Source: Chondrus crispus
Lineage: Eukaryota; Rhodophyta; Florideophyceae; Gigartinales; Gigartinaceae
DNA: 64,000 nt
Assembly (NCBI RefSeq): GCF_000350225.1
Contig: NW_005178593.1
Span: 103,335-167,334, forward strand
Direction: 5' to 3'
The notes below the pieces were generated by a model. That model saw nothing but the letters and a program-made list of their open reading frames with translations, ran no database searches and had not been told where the DNA came from. This document shows positions 22,901 through 35,200 of this stretch, piece after piece. The stretch's first letter is position 1. Each line of letters begins with the position of its first letter. A program made the position numbers and the translations under genes.

Positions 22901-25181
22901 CGTGGAGATAACTCCGGTGAAAAGTTCCAACTCTATGAGCGTGGGTGAAAGGTACCACGATACCTTGCGTAGAATCTACATGAAGATACACCGCGACCAC
23001 CCGGCTGCATCAAGAGAGTTGAAATTGTCTCTAGCAACGAAGGCTATGAATGACACTTGCGGGCCAGACGGTTTAGTACCAAGCCTACTAGTTTTCGGCA
23101 CGCTTCCCAGGATAGCAACAGGAGATATCGGCCACCCCAATCAAGAGACGCGCATGAGCATGATGCAAACGGCGCGTCTCGAAATGGAAACCATTGTCGC
23201 TAAGCAACGGATACGCACTGTGCTACAGAGAAAGGCACGGAAAGCAGCCCACGCCATCCTGTCGGAGGGGGATCCGGTACTCATATACAGGAAACTGGGG
23301 ATGTGTGGCAAGCACAGTAAGTGGACCGGGCCGTATTCAGTACTAAAGATCGAGGGGAAGGTCATAACGATCTCAGATGAGCGGGGCAGTCCGAGAGAGT
23401 TTAATACGTCCGCTGTGAAGCCGTTTATAGCAGGCGAAATCCCGCCCGATCATGACCCGAACGACGGCGATTCAATGCCTCCCTTGTTAAAATACAGAGA
23501 GGACGACACGGACAGCGAAAGTGAGGAAGACGACTTCCTAAGGGATCCGAACTACAAAGAGAGCGACTGCGATGATGAATACCTGGTGCTGATGGAAGAC
23601 CAGCGAGATGAATTTTACTCGGGAGACATATTTGGGGAGGAACAGTACATTCACCTAACTGAGGTACTTTCGTTCAATGACTCGCGCCGGAAGGAGGACA
23701 GGTTCGATAGGGCAAGGCGGAGCGAGTTGCAGGGGCTTGAGGAAATGGGCACATGGGAGAACGTCGATCTCAGAGACATACCAACCGGCGCTAATGTCAT
23801 GGGCTCGAGATTCGCGTTGGCACTGAAACACGTGGGTACGGACCAGGAAATAGCGAAGGCGCCAATGGTCGTGCAGGGTCACACAGACCGCGATAAGTTT
23901 AATGTCGTTCACGATACGACTACCCTTCACCACAGGTCGATCCGGGTAATCACATCAATCGCGGTAATGTTCGGATATAAAATATGGGCTCATGACATAA
24001 CCCAGGCATACGTCCAAGCTGACTCGCCGCTCAAGAGAAATGTCTACTTGATACCGCCAAAAGAGCTCAACCTACCCAAGCATCAAGGATTTCGGCTCAT
24101 CAAGCCATTGTACGGACTATCCGATAGCGGAGATTATTGGGGGTCTACATCGTCAAGGCACCATAAGATGGATCCAGGAATGGACACTACATGCGGTGAC
24201 CTAAGCTTCTTCTTCAACAGAAGCGAGGTAGGCCTGGAGGGATTATCTGGAGTCGTCGTAGACGATACGCTCCAGTGTGGAACGGACCAGTTTCTGGATC
24301 ACACTCGTCAAACGGTGGACCGCTTCAAAAGCAAGGAACGGGTGATGGAAAATGTGGTCTTTGCAGGCATCCATGTCAAGCAAGAGGGAGGAGAAGCGAT
24401 GTTGACTCAGGAGTCATATGCACGCAAGCTGAAAAAGATGGACGAAGCTGCAGACTACAAAGAGTTCAGAAGTATGAGAGCGAAGCTGGCTTGGCTCGTC
24501 AATTCTAGGCCGGACATCTGCTGCGCGGTGGCCAAGTTGGCGCAGGCTCGAGAGCGAGACTACGGAGTCGAGAACGTCAAGGCAGCGAACCAGGTCATCA
24601 AGTATGTACTCAAGACTGCAGAAAAGGGCATCGCAATTCCCAAGTTGGATCTGAATACTGTGTCAATCGAGGTGTATACCGATGCATCTTTGGCTAATAA
24701 TCCGGACCTCTCCAGCCAGCTCGGATACGTGATAGCACTCCGCGATGTGAACGGCAATTGCAACATTGTTGACTACTGCAGCAGGAAGTGCCGCCGCGTC
24801 ACGCACTCGTCCCTGGCCGGGGAGATCCTAGCTTTCACTGCAGGGTTTGACGCAGCATTTATCTTGAAGCATGATCTGCAACACATTTTAAGGAAGCGCA
24901 TCCAGCTGATAATGAAGACTGATAGTAGAGGGCTTTTTGACATGGTCACTCGAAAGTCATATTCTACTGAGCGCCGCCTCATGATCGACATGGCGGCAAT
25001 TCGTGAGGCGTACGACCGCCATGAGATCGACTGTGTAGCTCATGTCCCCGGTGTGAACAACCCAGCAGACGCCCTCACTAAGCTCACTCAGAGCAAGGCA
25101 CTCACCGGCATGATGGAAGGGAATGCAGAGTGCAAGGTGGCTCAATGGGTTTCTCGAGCCCCAGTGGGGAGCCGTGCATAA
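19944..25181 (+). pseudogene. copia-B gag-pol polyprotein, one frame with two nonsense codons
   Basis: A single frame of 1746 codons from ATG 19944 to TAA 25179, broken by TAG (20292) and TAA (22758). Domains by approximate codon: gag 120-480; knuckle CFGCGKFGYRRVDC at 487, with Tyr for the zinc His; protease CLDTGAST at 712; integrase zinc region MHLGLYHP...CRTC at 842-890; integrase D-D-E in LIDADTR, KADHRSV and VGERYH at 920-1003; reverse transcriptase with AHDITQAYV (1349) and VVVDDTLQCG (1438, VVDD in place of the usual YVDD); RNase H YTDAS, AGEI, TDSRG, NPADAL from 1578. The TAA in integrase replaces the Gln found in copia-A (KGQSAR), so CAA to TAA is likely, and TAG is compatible with CAG. 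Otherwise intact; a relic of recent activity. Confidence 0.95.
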
Positions 25182-25410
25182 GTTGGGGAAGTTAGTGTGG
25201 TTTTTGATCGGGGGAAGTCCAATCTATGGCTGAGTAATGGGAACAGACGGCACTAGGTTCCAAGGCTCAGCAGCGCACAGGCGGTGAAAAGAAGCGGCGC
25301 CGCGTGGATCGAAGTCAGAAGAATGCGATAGCGCTACCGCAAGTCGCGAGGAGCGGCGAGATTAATCGCGGAATTTGGCGCAATCGGCACGTCAAACACT
25401 TCGGGTAACC
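25182..25410 (+). other. copia-B 3' untranslated interior
   Basis: Non-coding sequence after the pol stop. It continues at 36352-36472 beyond the inserted DNA transposon, then meets the 3' LTR. No strong polypurine tract is visible before 36473. Confidence 0.6.
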
Positions 25411-25640
25411 ACCTATAGGAAATCGAGATACAGCTGGGATATAGATCAGATACAGCTTTGGAAATTTAGATATAGGTGGGATAAATGTCGGATAGATTTC
25501 CAGTGAACAGGGCGCAGGCTGGTCCGACGAGCAGATCCAGATTGGATGTTTGGTGGATATAGATCACATTGGCTGATATGAGATGGATATATGCCGGATC
25601 AACAAAGGATTTAACTTCATTCCTGCAACGTTATGCAAAT
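25411..25640 (+). repeat. left terminal and subterminal repeats of the CACTA-like element
   Basis: Repeated short units such as GATACAGCTGGGATATAG, GATATAGGTGGGATA and GTTTGGTGGATATAG. They match, in inverse orientation, the right end at about 36180-36347. These are likely binding sites for an element-encoded protein. Confidence 0.75.
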
Positions 25641-25654
25641 CATATCCGAAAAAT

Positions 25655-25858
25655 CTCCAAATTGACAAAGAATTTATAAGAGTGAAATTCAGTTTCAAAA
25701 ATGTAAGTTTAATGAATGTTTGACTATTCGCCTAGATGGTTCCTGTTGATACCAGCTCGGCGCCCTTTAGTTTTTTCGATTTCCATATCCGTTGAATCCG
25801 AATTGCGCTTGCTACGCTTACCGGCTGCTTTGATTCTCTTCCAAGTCCTTTTAGACCC
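25655..25858 (-). repeat. degenerate duplicate of the 3' end of the accessory gene
   Basis: About 200 bp similar to 26400-26590. On the minus strand it encodes a copy of the basic C-terminus (KRIKAAGKRSKRNSDST) of the accessory protein. The two copies bracket the host-like fragment at 25907-26406. Confidence 0.75.
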
Positions 25859-25906
25859 CTTGCTTCGTCCTCTCCTCCTCTCCCTGCATCCTCGCCTCCC
25901 CTCACT

Positions 25907-26406
25907 ATGGCCACGATCCGGCTGCACGTGCTGAACCCTTCTTCTGACGGCCGCGCCGCCTCATCGTCCAGATCCCCACCTAAGAACCACGCCGCCGACT
26001 TAACCGACGTCGAGATGGTCTCCCCACTCTTCACGCTTCCGCGGCCCCATGCCAGAACACTTCCGCTACATCCCCTTCCGCGGCCCCATCATTCTGCCCC
26101 GTCTCGTCGTTCTCACCTGGGTTGCCGCCACCGGCACTTCTTCTTGGTCATCTCTCTGCCCATCTACGTGGCCACCCTCGTCGGCTCCTTCTGGTACTGC
26201 TTAAGCAACCGCCTCGACCACTTCCCCCGCACCGCCCACTCCTCGCCTTCCGAATCGTCTGGTGTGGCCTCAATAAGCGGTACCCGTTCGAAACGGTCAG
26301 GCGCTCCCTGGAACACATGCGCCGCAACCCGCTCTTCCCCTACGCCATAGAGATCGTCACCGACCGCAACGTCTTCGAGGCCCCACCGGACCCGGATGTT
26401 CTCCAA
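25907..26406 (+). pseudogene. probable captured family-2 glycosyltransferase fragment
   Basis: Across two frames the plus strand reads a hydrophobic segment (FLVISLPIYVATLVGSFWY), suitable as a membrane helix, and then ETVRRSLEHMRRNP, FPYAIEIVTDRNVF and APPDPDV. The pattern of a membrane helix, then RIV-x-RG-like, VRRSLEH and IEIVTD resembles the start of the catalytic domain of egghead-like family-2 glycosyltransferases. It ends abruptly at the duplicate repeat at 26400. Without a search this stays tentative. Confidence 0.4.
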
Positions 26407-26590
26407 TTGACCAAGAATTTATAACAGTGAAACTCAGTATCAAAAATGAAAGTGTTTAACTATTCGCGCAGAGAGTTCCCGTTTCTACCAACTCGGCGCC
26501 GTTTAGTCCTTCCGCTTTCCGTTTCGGTTGAATCCGAACTGCGCTTGCGGCGCTTCCCGGCTGCTTTGCTTCTCTTCCAAGTCGTTTCGG
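26400..26590 (-). repeat. second copy of the duplicated segment (3' end of the accessory gene)
   Basis: Direct repeat partner of 25655-25858; here it forms the true C-terminus of the minus-strand accessory ORF. Confidence 0.75.
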
Positions 26591-27518
26591 ACACCTGCGG
26601 CCGGACAGAGTTATTAACTGCATGCAACTGCCTTCCGGGTGACTTCCTCCATCTAGGTGACGGTTGTTTTGTGCGACAGTCATTTATGTCGACTCTACGA
26701 CGTGCAGGTCGTGACGTAGTGAAAGGTGCATTGCGATCAAAACTATTCATTCCTTTTAGCGCTTTCTTGCCACGTGGGCTACATGTCGGAGGTGCTGGCA
26801 GGATGTCGTCATCGGACTCGTTAGAGAAACTCTCATATCTCTCCTCTTCGGATTCGTTGGACAATACGTTACCATTAACACTTCCAGAAGGGTTAAAATC
26901 GTGGTGGGGGTCCGGCCCCTCATCTAGACACTCTTCAATATCCCGGTTACTGGAGTTCCTGCGGAAGCCAAGTGTTTCAGTGAAACGACGGCGAGGGTGG
27001 ACCCATTCTAGCCCTGCCGATTTGTACGAGCGATCAGATTGAAATACGTCTTGAATGAAAAAATCAGCTGCCCAAGAGTCTTCGGCAAGCTCAAGATCCG
27101 TGAAGGCGCCATCCAATCTCTTCCGGACGTGATGCAGTTTTGTTCCGTGCTTCTTAGTTGCCTCGCGATAGGTCAAATTTCCCTCTTGGATGCGATCTGA
27201 TCCCTCGTTGTACAGCGCATTACGGATCTTCTTTTTGATCTGCCTGCACCTGGAGGCATCGATGGGGTTGGTGTGGTCGCTGTACTCCACTTGTTTCCAT
27301 TCTGCGTATGCTCGATTAAAAATTTCTTGCGCACTTCGACGTGAACCGCGTGCTCCTGGGTTGCACTTTTTCTCCCGTCGCGTAATGGCTGCACCTGGAA
27401 TCTTCAGAACACCTGCATCAGGGTTCGGGGGTCTGTATTCTCTACGACCTCTATCACGACCGTCACGTGGCATGGGCCCCTGCTCCCCGCGAATTCTGTC
27501 ACGACCATCCCCAGTCAT
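26460..27518 (-). CDS. accessory DNA-binding protein of the CACTA-like element
   Basis: Minus-strand ORF, open further upstream to 27752, but the ATG at 27518 (MTGDGRDRIRGEQ) is the likelier start, giving 352 residues. It has an Arg/Gly-rich N-terminus, then a helical segment NLTYREATKKHGTKLHHVRKRL that looks like a helix-turn-helix of the psq type, an acidic Ser-rich middle, and a very basic C-terminus (KRSKAAGKRRKR, TKRRRVGRN) suited to nuclear import. It is transcribed divergently from the transposase. CACTA elements commonly encode such a second protein that binds subterminal repeats; that role is inferred from context. Confidence 0.6.
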   Translation of the reverse strand: MTGDGRDRIRGEQGPMPRDGRDRGRREYRPPNPDAGVLKIPGAAITRREKKCNPGARGSRRSAQEIFNRAYAEWKQVEYSDHTNPIDASRCRQIKKKIRNALYNEGSDRIQEGNLTYREATKKHGTKLHHVRKRLDGAFTDLELAEDSWAADFFIQDVFQSDRSYKSAGLEWVHPRRRFTETLGFRRNSSNRDIEECLDEGPDPHHDFNPSGSVNGNVLSNESEEERYESFSNESDDDILPAPPTCSPRGKKALKGMNSFDRNAPFTTSRPARRRVDINDCRTKQPSPRWRKSPGRQLHAVNNSVRPQVSETTWKRSKAAGKRRKRSSDSTETESGRTKRRRVGRNGNSLRE

Positions 27519-27845
27519 GTGCGGGTTTGAGATGTGACTGGTTGAAGGCAACAGTGCGTGCAATTGGCACAAATTGGAGAAAAAGGGAACAAGAAGATGG
27601 AACGGGGATGATATCGACGGACCGTAGTCTGTAGAGTTTGGAGATAAGAAAGACTTGCGCATCATTCTGCTTCTACGGAAGGGAGTGATAAACGCAAAAA
27701 GTATTCGTTTTGCTAACTGAAGCGAAACAAAATCCGAAGCGAAAGAATACAAAGTTTCAGGGCTTTACTATTTACCTCAGCTTCTACTTTGTGCATTTTG
27801 GCCGACTCAACCATTTGGAAGCTGTACATTGCACAACACCTGGAA

Positions 27846-30359
27846 ATGGTCAGCCCTTCACCGCAATCAAGATCGACTCAGAGTGTAGACGGACAACCCC
27901 TCAGCATCGAAATATGGCCTGGCATCTCACGGTCGGAATCGTCACCGTCCACCCCTCTGTCCCCCAGCGCGAGAACCCCATTTTACTCAACCTACGGAGA
28001 CAGTTTGATTGTATCGTCGCCTTCTCTTGATCCAGAAACACCCCGCAAAAGAGCAAGGAATGCGGTCACAGAGCATGCAGTTTTTTCTCGCTGGGGATCA
28101 GAGAGCTCACACCAGAGCCACGGTTCCGATGAGAGCGATCCACAAGTTTCCGTACAGAGAGAATCATCGGAAACATGCCAAATGAAATATAGAAGCGCTT
28201 TTGATCGTCAGTCTACTGCTGAACCCGACCATAAATCAATTGAGGAGCTGGCATTTTTCGGCTCTGAAGAGAACCAAGGATCCATTGATGTAGCTCCAAG
28301 TACGCGAGATATGCATTTTGGGAGACAGTCGGGAAAAGAACGGGAGCTGAAGCGCCTACAGGAAGTTCTACAAATTCTTGCTATTTCGTGTACCTCGAGA
28401 GAGTTGAGCGAAAAACTTCTCGCCACAGCAGTAGTGGGAGCAGAATATTCTCATTATCAACTTGTGGAATATGCCAAGGAACGTTGTGGTGTCGATGCGT
28501 ACTTTCTGCCCACGTGCCCCGAAGGTCACATGGTCGCTAGCGGTCCCCTACACGGCGCAGTGCGCTGCAAGAGCCCTGGATGCAAACGAAGCGTCGTCCC
28601 GGAAAACAAGTTTTGGTACTTCAAGCCATCTGAGCAGTTGCGTGCACTATGTTTAGAGGATAAGTCATTTCAAGAATTAGCAGATGGTTGCAAGAGGGCA
28701 CATACAGCCCTTACGTACGAAAACCCAACTGTATTGTTTGATTACTATGATGGTACGATGTTCCGCGATCGGTTCACAGACGTCATGAGAAACTACGATC
28801 CCGAACTACACTTATTCGTTTTCCTGAACATGTCGACAGATGGATTTCAAGTATTCACTGGTCCCCAGGGAGAGCACAGCTGCTGACGTATATTATTCAC
28901 TACACTCAACATTGAATGCGAACATCGCTTTAGAGCTGCCAACTGCATCCTGTCGGGATTCATCCCCGGTTCTCACGATCCTGATTACTTTGAAACGTTC
29001 ATAATTCCATTTATAGAGGACCTGAAGGAGCTAGAGAAAGGCATTGTGGTGACATGTGCAGATCGGAAAAGAAGGATGCTACGGGGGTTTCTGTTTTGTT
29101 TTACATCCGATTGGCCCGCTGGTACCAAACTGAGCGGATATGCTGGCCACATGGCGAAAAAACCTTGCAGGTACTGTCACAAAACGAGCGTGGGAAGGAA
29201 CCTTGTTCCCTGTGGAAATGCAGAGATCCGACGTCTGGCGATGAGAGGAGGGCCAGGGTTTGTTGGATGGATGAATTTGAAATGTCCAAATCCGAGAACA
29301 AACCATCAAACGGAAGCTGTTTGGGATTTACTCGATAGGGAGTTCAAATACGAACCTCTGTATGCAGGAAAATCAAATAGTAAAACCACTAGGGAAACAG
29401 GTATCAAAAGAAGACTGCAGATCTCTCAGTTGAGAATTGACTTTTGCAACGCGTTCCCCTACGACCCCATGCATCTTTGTTTGCTTGGTTGGGTGCGTCA
29501 TCTGCTTGACCTCTGCCTTGGCATACACGATAAAACGCGAAGTTCGAAATCTAAATTTGTCGTCAATGAAGGGGTTGAAATGGAAATCAACCTGTCGTTG
29601 GAAGAAGCCACGAGAGGTTTCCCGACTTCCTGGGGTCGCGCACCACTGCGATTAGATAAACGTTACATGTACAAGGCCGAAACATTTAAGAGTTTTGCTC
29701 TTTACTATGCCACAATAGTCTTCTCGGGAAGGGGAATTGACCGGAGACTGACGACGCTATGGAAGCACACACGAGATCTCTTGGAAATTGTCCATGACCC
29801 AACACCGCCAACGGCATCCATCCAACATCTCACAATTCTAGTTCAACAAGCTCACGCGCTGTTTACCGATTTGTTCTTCATAGACCAGGATCATGCATTT
29901 TGCTTCACGCCGTCGACTCATGCCATCCTGCATTTACCAGAGATGCTTGAGGCTTCGGGGCCGTTGCTGAACGTCTCCCAATTTCTACCAGAACGGCTAA
30001 TAGGTGAGCTGGGCAAGCACGCAAAGTCACGTGCACGCCCAGAAGCAAATCTATTCCATTCATCACGCAAGCTCTTTGCGTTTCGAATGGTCTCGGGTGG
30101 ACTCCGTGGTGATTTGGGACAGCACGACAGCGCGAATGACAATGATATTGAACTAGGCTGTAGAACGTCCAAATCTGCAACCTACTTGGAAGCTACAATG
30201 GCACACAGAGCTCTCTGTGATGGAGAGGACCATTACAATTTTCCAGAAAGACCTTGCCTTGCACCTGGCAAGCTATTGGGAAAAGGAGAGGAATTGAAGA
30301 CATCCGATACTGTTCTTGCGACAAAATTACAAACTGTTTTGAAGGCGTTCTTGCGTTAA
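27846..30359 (+). pseudogene. TNP2-type (CACTA) transposase with one in-frame TGA
   Basis: A frame from ATG 27846 (MVSPSPQSRST) to 30359, broken only by TGA at 28884-28886. Features: a Cys-rich zinc region CPEGHMVAS...CKSPGCKRSVV, then the tnp2 core: FLNMSTDGFQVF, GFIPGSHDPDYFETFI, SDWPAGTKLSGYAGHM, CRYCHK, FPYDPMHLCLLGWVRHLLD, HAILHLPEM, FLPERLIGELGKHAKS. At the TGA related proteins have Trp (HSCWP), so TGG to TGA fits. Near 30350 the frame shifts and the protein continues at 30360-30931. Probably the source transposase for this element, now slightly damaged. Confidence 0.85.
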
Positions 30360-30931
30360 CGTCCGGTGAAGATATCAGAATTCTGTGTTTAAGGTCTCAT
30401 AATAGAGCACGACTGGGAGAACATCCGGTTCAGTTTCACATAGAATCGAGCGGAGCATACACCAAGAGGGAACTCAAACAGTCACGCCAGGGATTTATTG
30501 CGCGTCAAAAGTGCTGGATAGCCGCCGAATATGAGTCAGATCATGACCACTCTGATAAAATAGATCAAAGCTTGCCCCAGGACGACAAAAGCCGTGATGT
30601 ATATTATGGACGTATCGTTGACTTGCTAATGGTTACTGTTGGCTTTTCAAGAAGAGCAGAGAAGGAAATTATTGTAGACATCAAACTGGCTTCAATCGAA
30701 TGGCAGAAAGGGCTGCAATATGGGCAGGCGTCTGGGACCGTGTCCACGAGGTTGAAGGGAAAGCGAAAAGGCAGTGTCAAAGATACAAGTAAGACTACAG
30801 AGCCTCTCTCGTGTGTGAAGCGCGTTATTGGCTTTTTTGATCACTTGGGACGAAGATATTTTCTTGACCCGATCAGGAAAGAGATCTTCGATGCAAAGAT
30901 CCACAATCTGAGAGGACTTCGTTGTGAATGA
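30360..30931 (+). pseudogene. C-terminal domain of the TNP2-type transposase
   Basis: Continues the transposase in the +2 frame: SSGAYTKRELKQSRQGFI, RDVYYGRIVDLLMVTVGF and VIGFFDHLGRRYFLDPI. CACTA transposases of plants and fungi end in a domain with a YYG-x-DII segment, which this resembles. Stop at 30929-30931. Confidence 0.65.
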
Positions 30932-31129
30932 GGCTCAGCTTCTCCCATGCGCCGTCTTTTAAACGATGTTCCACAGAAACGCTACTTAGAAGTACTTCTG
31001 ATGGCATTTGAGGCATAAAGCCGTTTAATCGTTCTTCATCTTTGAGCCAAGGCAGTCAGTTTCTATTTCAGCCGCTGTGCGCTCCGGGCTGTCCTTGTTC
31101 ATTTCCAATCTTCGTTTCTGGGTTGTGGG

Positions 31130-31510
31130 TTATCCATGCCATACGCTAGACGATTCGACGCAGAGGTCGACATTCTCAGGCAGAAACCCCCCGTACTTCG
31201 CGCCTGTGCCAATAATTCGGCCATGTTGCCTTTCCCATCTCTTTGTAGGCATAAAGAATTTTTCTTGAGCCTGGATGTGCTCAGTGTGGCGCTGACGGCT
31301 TTTAAATTTTACTTGAGCCATGTCGTCATGAACGATTTTCATCTTCCTGCTTGCTCCTTTTGTGGTCTCGTCTGCTTGTCAAGAAGGGGTTTCGGCTTCG
31401 CTGGCTTCGTGGGAAGCCTTGACCTGCGTTTTTTCTAGCACAGCCATTTCCAATAACGCTCGAGAACAACTTTCTTCACTCTCCTTCACCTGAGCTTCGT
31501 ACTCATAGAT
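31130..31510 (-). pseudogene. coiled-coil-like coding remnant inside the CACTA-like element
   Basis: Minus-strand frame with heptad-like charged helices: EIYEYEAQVKESEESC, LEMAVLEKTQVKASHEA, then KMKIVHDDMAQVKFK and QRHTEHIQAQEKF, with one TGA. Its composition resembles a captured host exon, but I cannot name the source. Confidence 0.35.
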
Positions 31511-31529
31511 CTCTTAAGGGCGTACGGCT

Positions 31530-32226
31530 CAAGCGTCAACGGCGGGCGCGGATTAAGCGACAGGTCCCGCTGGCACGCCGCCGAGGCGCTACGCTCGACG
31601 ATGCCTGTGCGCGAGACGCGCGCGGCCGTGCGCGCTTCGTAGGTGGCGCCGTCGTCGTCGGACGGCGCGGCCGACGCGGCCGCGGCGCCGGACGGAGCCA
31701 CAGGCATGGATGGCTGTGGCGTGATGTGCCGGCCGCGGCAGGAGTTAGAGGGGGCGGTGGGATCAGCAGGGACAGTGATACCGGTAGCGACGGTGGGATC
31801 AGCAGGGGCGACGGTCGCAGCGGGGCTGCGCATGGTGGAGACGGGGCGGCGGCCGTGCTTGGAGGCGGCAGTGGACATAGGGACCGGTGGGGCGGAGCAG
31901 GGCGGGGTGGGGGTAAGGGGGGACGGAAAACAAAGGAGAGGTGGTATGGTTTGCGGTAGGCGTCCGGGTTTGGGAGGGGGAAGGGGGGAGGTGGACATGG
32001 TGAAGGTGGGGGGATGGGGGGAGCCGGATGAGGGCGGGGCATCTATCTGCAACAGTTGTGTGTGTAAGGTATGTGCAGTATGTGGAGGGAGGGCGAGGAT
32101 ACTTGTCCTGCAGCTGTTAACAGTTGAAGGGGAAGTTATTCCGGAAAAAATGCACATCAGGGGATGAAGTTGAATTTTTTGGAAAGCACTGGTGGGCCAC
32201 GTCATAGATTTCGTGCATTTGACCAA
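31530..32226 (-). other. GC-rich Pro/Ala low-complexity segment
   Basis: Minus strand open for 246 codons (MSTSPLPPPKPGRLPQ, many Pro, Ala, Ser). Also open in other frames because of composition. Could be the 5' end of a captured host gene upstream of the coiled-coil remnant; not called as a gene. Confidence 0.3.
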
Positions 32227-35200
32227 TCATACTGTGTACAGCTAAAACACAGTGTGGATCACAGCAATTTGGATCACAGCAATGAACACTTTTCGCTTCA
32301 GGCTGGAGAAACAGAAGGACTCAAAACGAGCCAGCCGCACCTTTAATTACCGCAGCTGGCATCTACTCCCTGCGAGAGAGCCATGCCTGCATTCGCCACC
32401 GCGCCAAAAGCCGCCACTCCTGCCCCTTGAGCTCCTCCCAACCCGCCCTTCCGCAGCTCTCGCGCTCTCCCTCGCACATGTACCTCTCAACCAGGACGCC
32501 GCCCAGTAGCGAAGGGCACACGGGTGACACCTCTGCCCAAATATACACACGTATATTCAAGGCCCTCCAATTAACCCAACCGAAACCCTTCACCCCTTTC
32601 TCTCCGTCCTGCATCCTGCGCCCACTTCTTCTGATCATATCCCTTCTTCTCCTACCCGTTCATCTCTTCTGCAGGCGGCAGTACGCTTCATTCAGCTTCA
32701 CTACTCTACAGCCTCACCTTATTTCCTATCGAACAGAAATAACCCCGTCCTCCCTTCCGTCGTTGGCAAGTTCGTTTGTTGTTGTTGGCCGCTTGTTGCG
32801 CCCTTTCGGTATGGCCAACCATAGTCTGTTCCGTCCGAACTTTCGAGCAATCACCCTGACTCGCTGCCATGCACACCCGCCTGTAAGACTACTGACCCGG
32901 GTTCAGAATTTTTGTACAGCCGAACGCCGTCCGGTAATGTTCATGAGTTTTCTGCTTGTAGGTATGCGAACATGTGAATTTTGCGTACTGTTCTACTGCA
33001 ACATTCTTCGCCACTCTCTTCTGTGTAACTGAGTTATTGACCAATGCCTTCTTTCTGTCCACTGCTCTCCCAATACTTCGACTGACATGGCCATTTTGGA
33101 ACGTAAAATATGTGACTATCGTCGGTACGTCCTGTCCATCCCTCGCTTCAGTGTGGTGCTGTGGCGGCAACTGACAATTCAATTGTGCATCGTCGTTCGA
33201 TTTCAATGTGATGAGGGCGTAATTGGATGGAGACCATCCGGCATGTAATACAAAACGGTTTCTTCGTTGCCTACTCGTTTTTGGCGAGCCACTTCAGATG
33301 AAGGGGTGCCATATTCTCCTCGATTACTGCGAAGCAGAAGCCCTAGTCCGGCCGCGAGACAGATACGAGAGCTGCAGCTCCATTCGGATCACGCGTGATT
33401 GTTTTTTCTGGAAGGTGTGTGTGTTTCATTCGGGTATCTTATTCCCTCAGACCGATACCCGTGTGCAAGAAACCTGCAGGCAGCACGGAACAGTAGCTCG
33501 AACTACTGGGGCGGAGACCGATCAATTGCGTATCAGAAACTGCGAAAAAGCCATTACATGTTTCTGATGAAGTAAATGGCGCTGCTCTTTACCAAGACAA
33601 TGTCCAGCGTTGCCGAGTCTGTTTCAAGACACTGCATTTGTGGTCATCGAAGTTGAATACATGCAAGCTTGCAGCGTCCTTAATATGCTCGGCTGCGGCT
33701 GCAAAGTCATCGTCCATTTCGCCCCATGTATCTTCGAGGGAGGAAAACTCTTAGTAATTTCGCCGCCGACCGTCAAGTATCCAACTGGACTGATTGTCTC
33801 ATAATTGGAAATAATTTGCTTTGACGTGGCGCGCTGCAAGGAAGACGTCGATTCAGCCTGAGAGCCGAAAAGAATTAGCAGAGTGGATAGCTTCGAATGC
33901 CACAAGGATATTGAATGCCATGTCTGAGAAACTGCAGCGGCGTGACTGAGTGACGCAGGATTTGAGGACGGGGTAGGAGGGGATTAGCACTGCGTGACGA
34001 CCTTCATGTCGTACGAGTTGCACGCCGAGAAGAACGGCGCGGCACCGCCGTGTACTACCATTTCGAGGCGCGGGGGTAGGGAAGAAGGTGTCTTGAAATG
34101 GTTGCTTATTTGCACTTAAACAGCACAGGGGGTCATTTTGATATCACTTCCAGCCGAAAGCAAGGTGAAAAGGTCCACATTCGCTTACAAAAATATGGCA
34201 AGTAGCCCACTGGTAAGGCAATCAAGCATTAATAATTCACTCTCTTCCCAGCAAGAGCTAGACATTTTTTGCATTCTCATACCGTACGGTCATTTTTGGT
34301 GACAGTACTCGCACCATGTGAATAACTTCCCGGAATTCTCCTGTTCTTATGGCGCTGGCCGGTGCTTCACGTCACCGGCTTGCTACTTTACGTCCTTGCT
34401 GACCAAGATATTTGCTTTTCCAAGCTCTCGCCGTCACGGTTCTTGCGCGAAACAGATCCTAGCGTTACGGGGGCATACATTCTGGTTATCAGAGTGTTCT
34501 GCTAACACTTGAAATTGAGCAAGGAGGACACAAGGTGTCAGGAAACCAAACGTTTGAAGTGAGCAAAATTTCTCTCACTTCGCAACACGGCTAGAAGCCA
34601 CGGCTTTTTCAAAAGCCTGCAATGCTGGCGTGAAGTGTGGAATGACATTTGTCAATCGCAAACAAGTTTACGAGTCAATGAAACGGCCATGGTCTCCTTC
34701 TTTGTCGTACGCGTTTGTAGTAGGGCACCAACTGACCCGGCAGTCAGCCATACTGTCCAAGGTTCGTGGGAAACACATTCTGTATAGCTAGTGCGGGGCG
34801 GGATCAGAAAAGAAGCAGGTCTAGCACCAGGTCGCTGCCATCTCAGAGGACCTCGACCTCCAGCAGAAAGCGTGCAGGCACTTTGTGCTCTGCAGCAGTG
34901 ATGGGGCAACTTCCTCTCAAGTCGCTCGAAGCAAATGAACGGCGCTGCATCTTACTGCGCATGGCAGACGCCCGCCGCCCTGCGCGCCGTTGTACCGCGC
35001 GCCGCCGTACAGCGCAAACATGCCCGGTCACCTTGGTACTGTGATCTTCGGGATGCCAGGGAGGATGGAGGTGCGATGAAGGGCCGGTGCGGGGACGGTA
35101 GGGGAACGGTGCGGGTGGAAAGCGGGTTTCCACCGATGTTTATTGCGGGACGGGCTTCGTGGGAAAGCAGATTGGTTGAAGGACAGGTTCCGGGAAGGGT

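Noticed and set aside
31486..32226. 246-codon minus-strand frame
   Set aside because: GC-driven Pro/Ala-rich openness; overlapping long frames on both strands. Kept only as a low-complexity segment.
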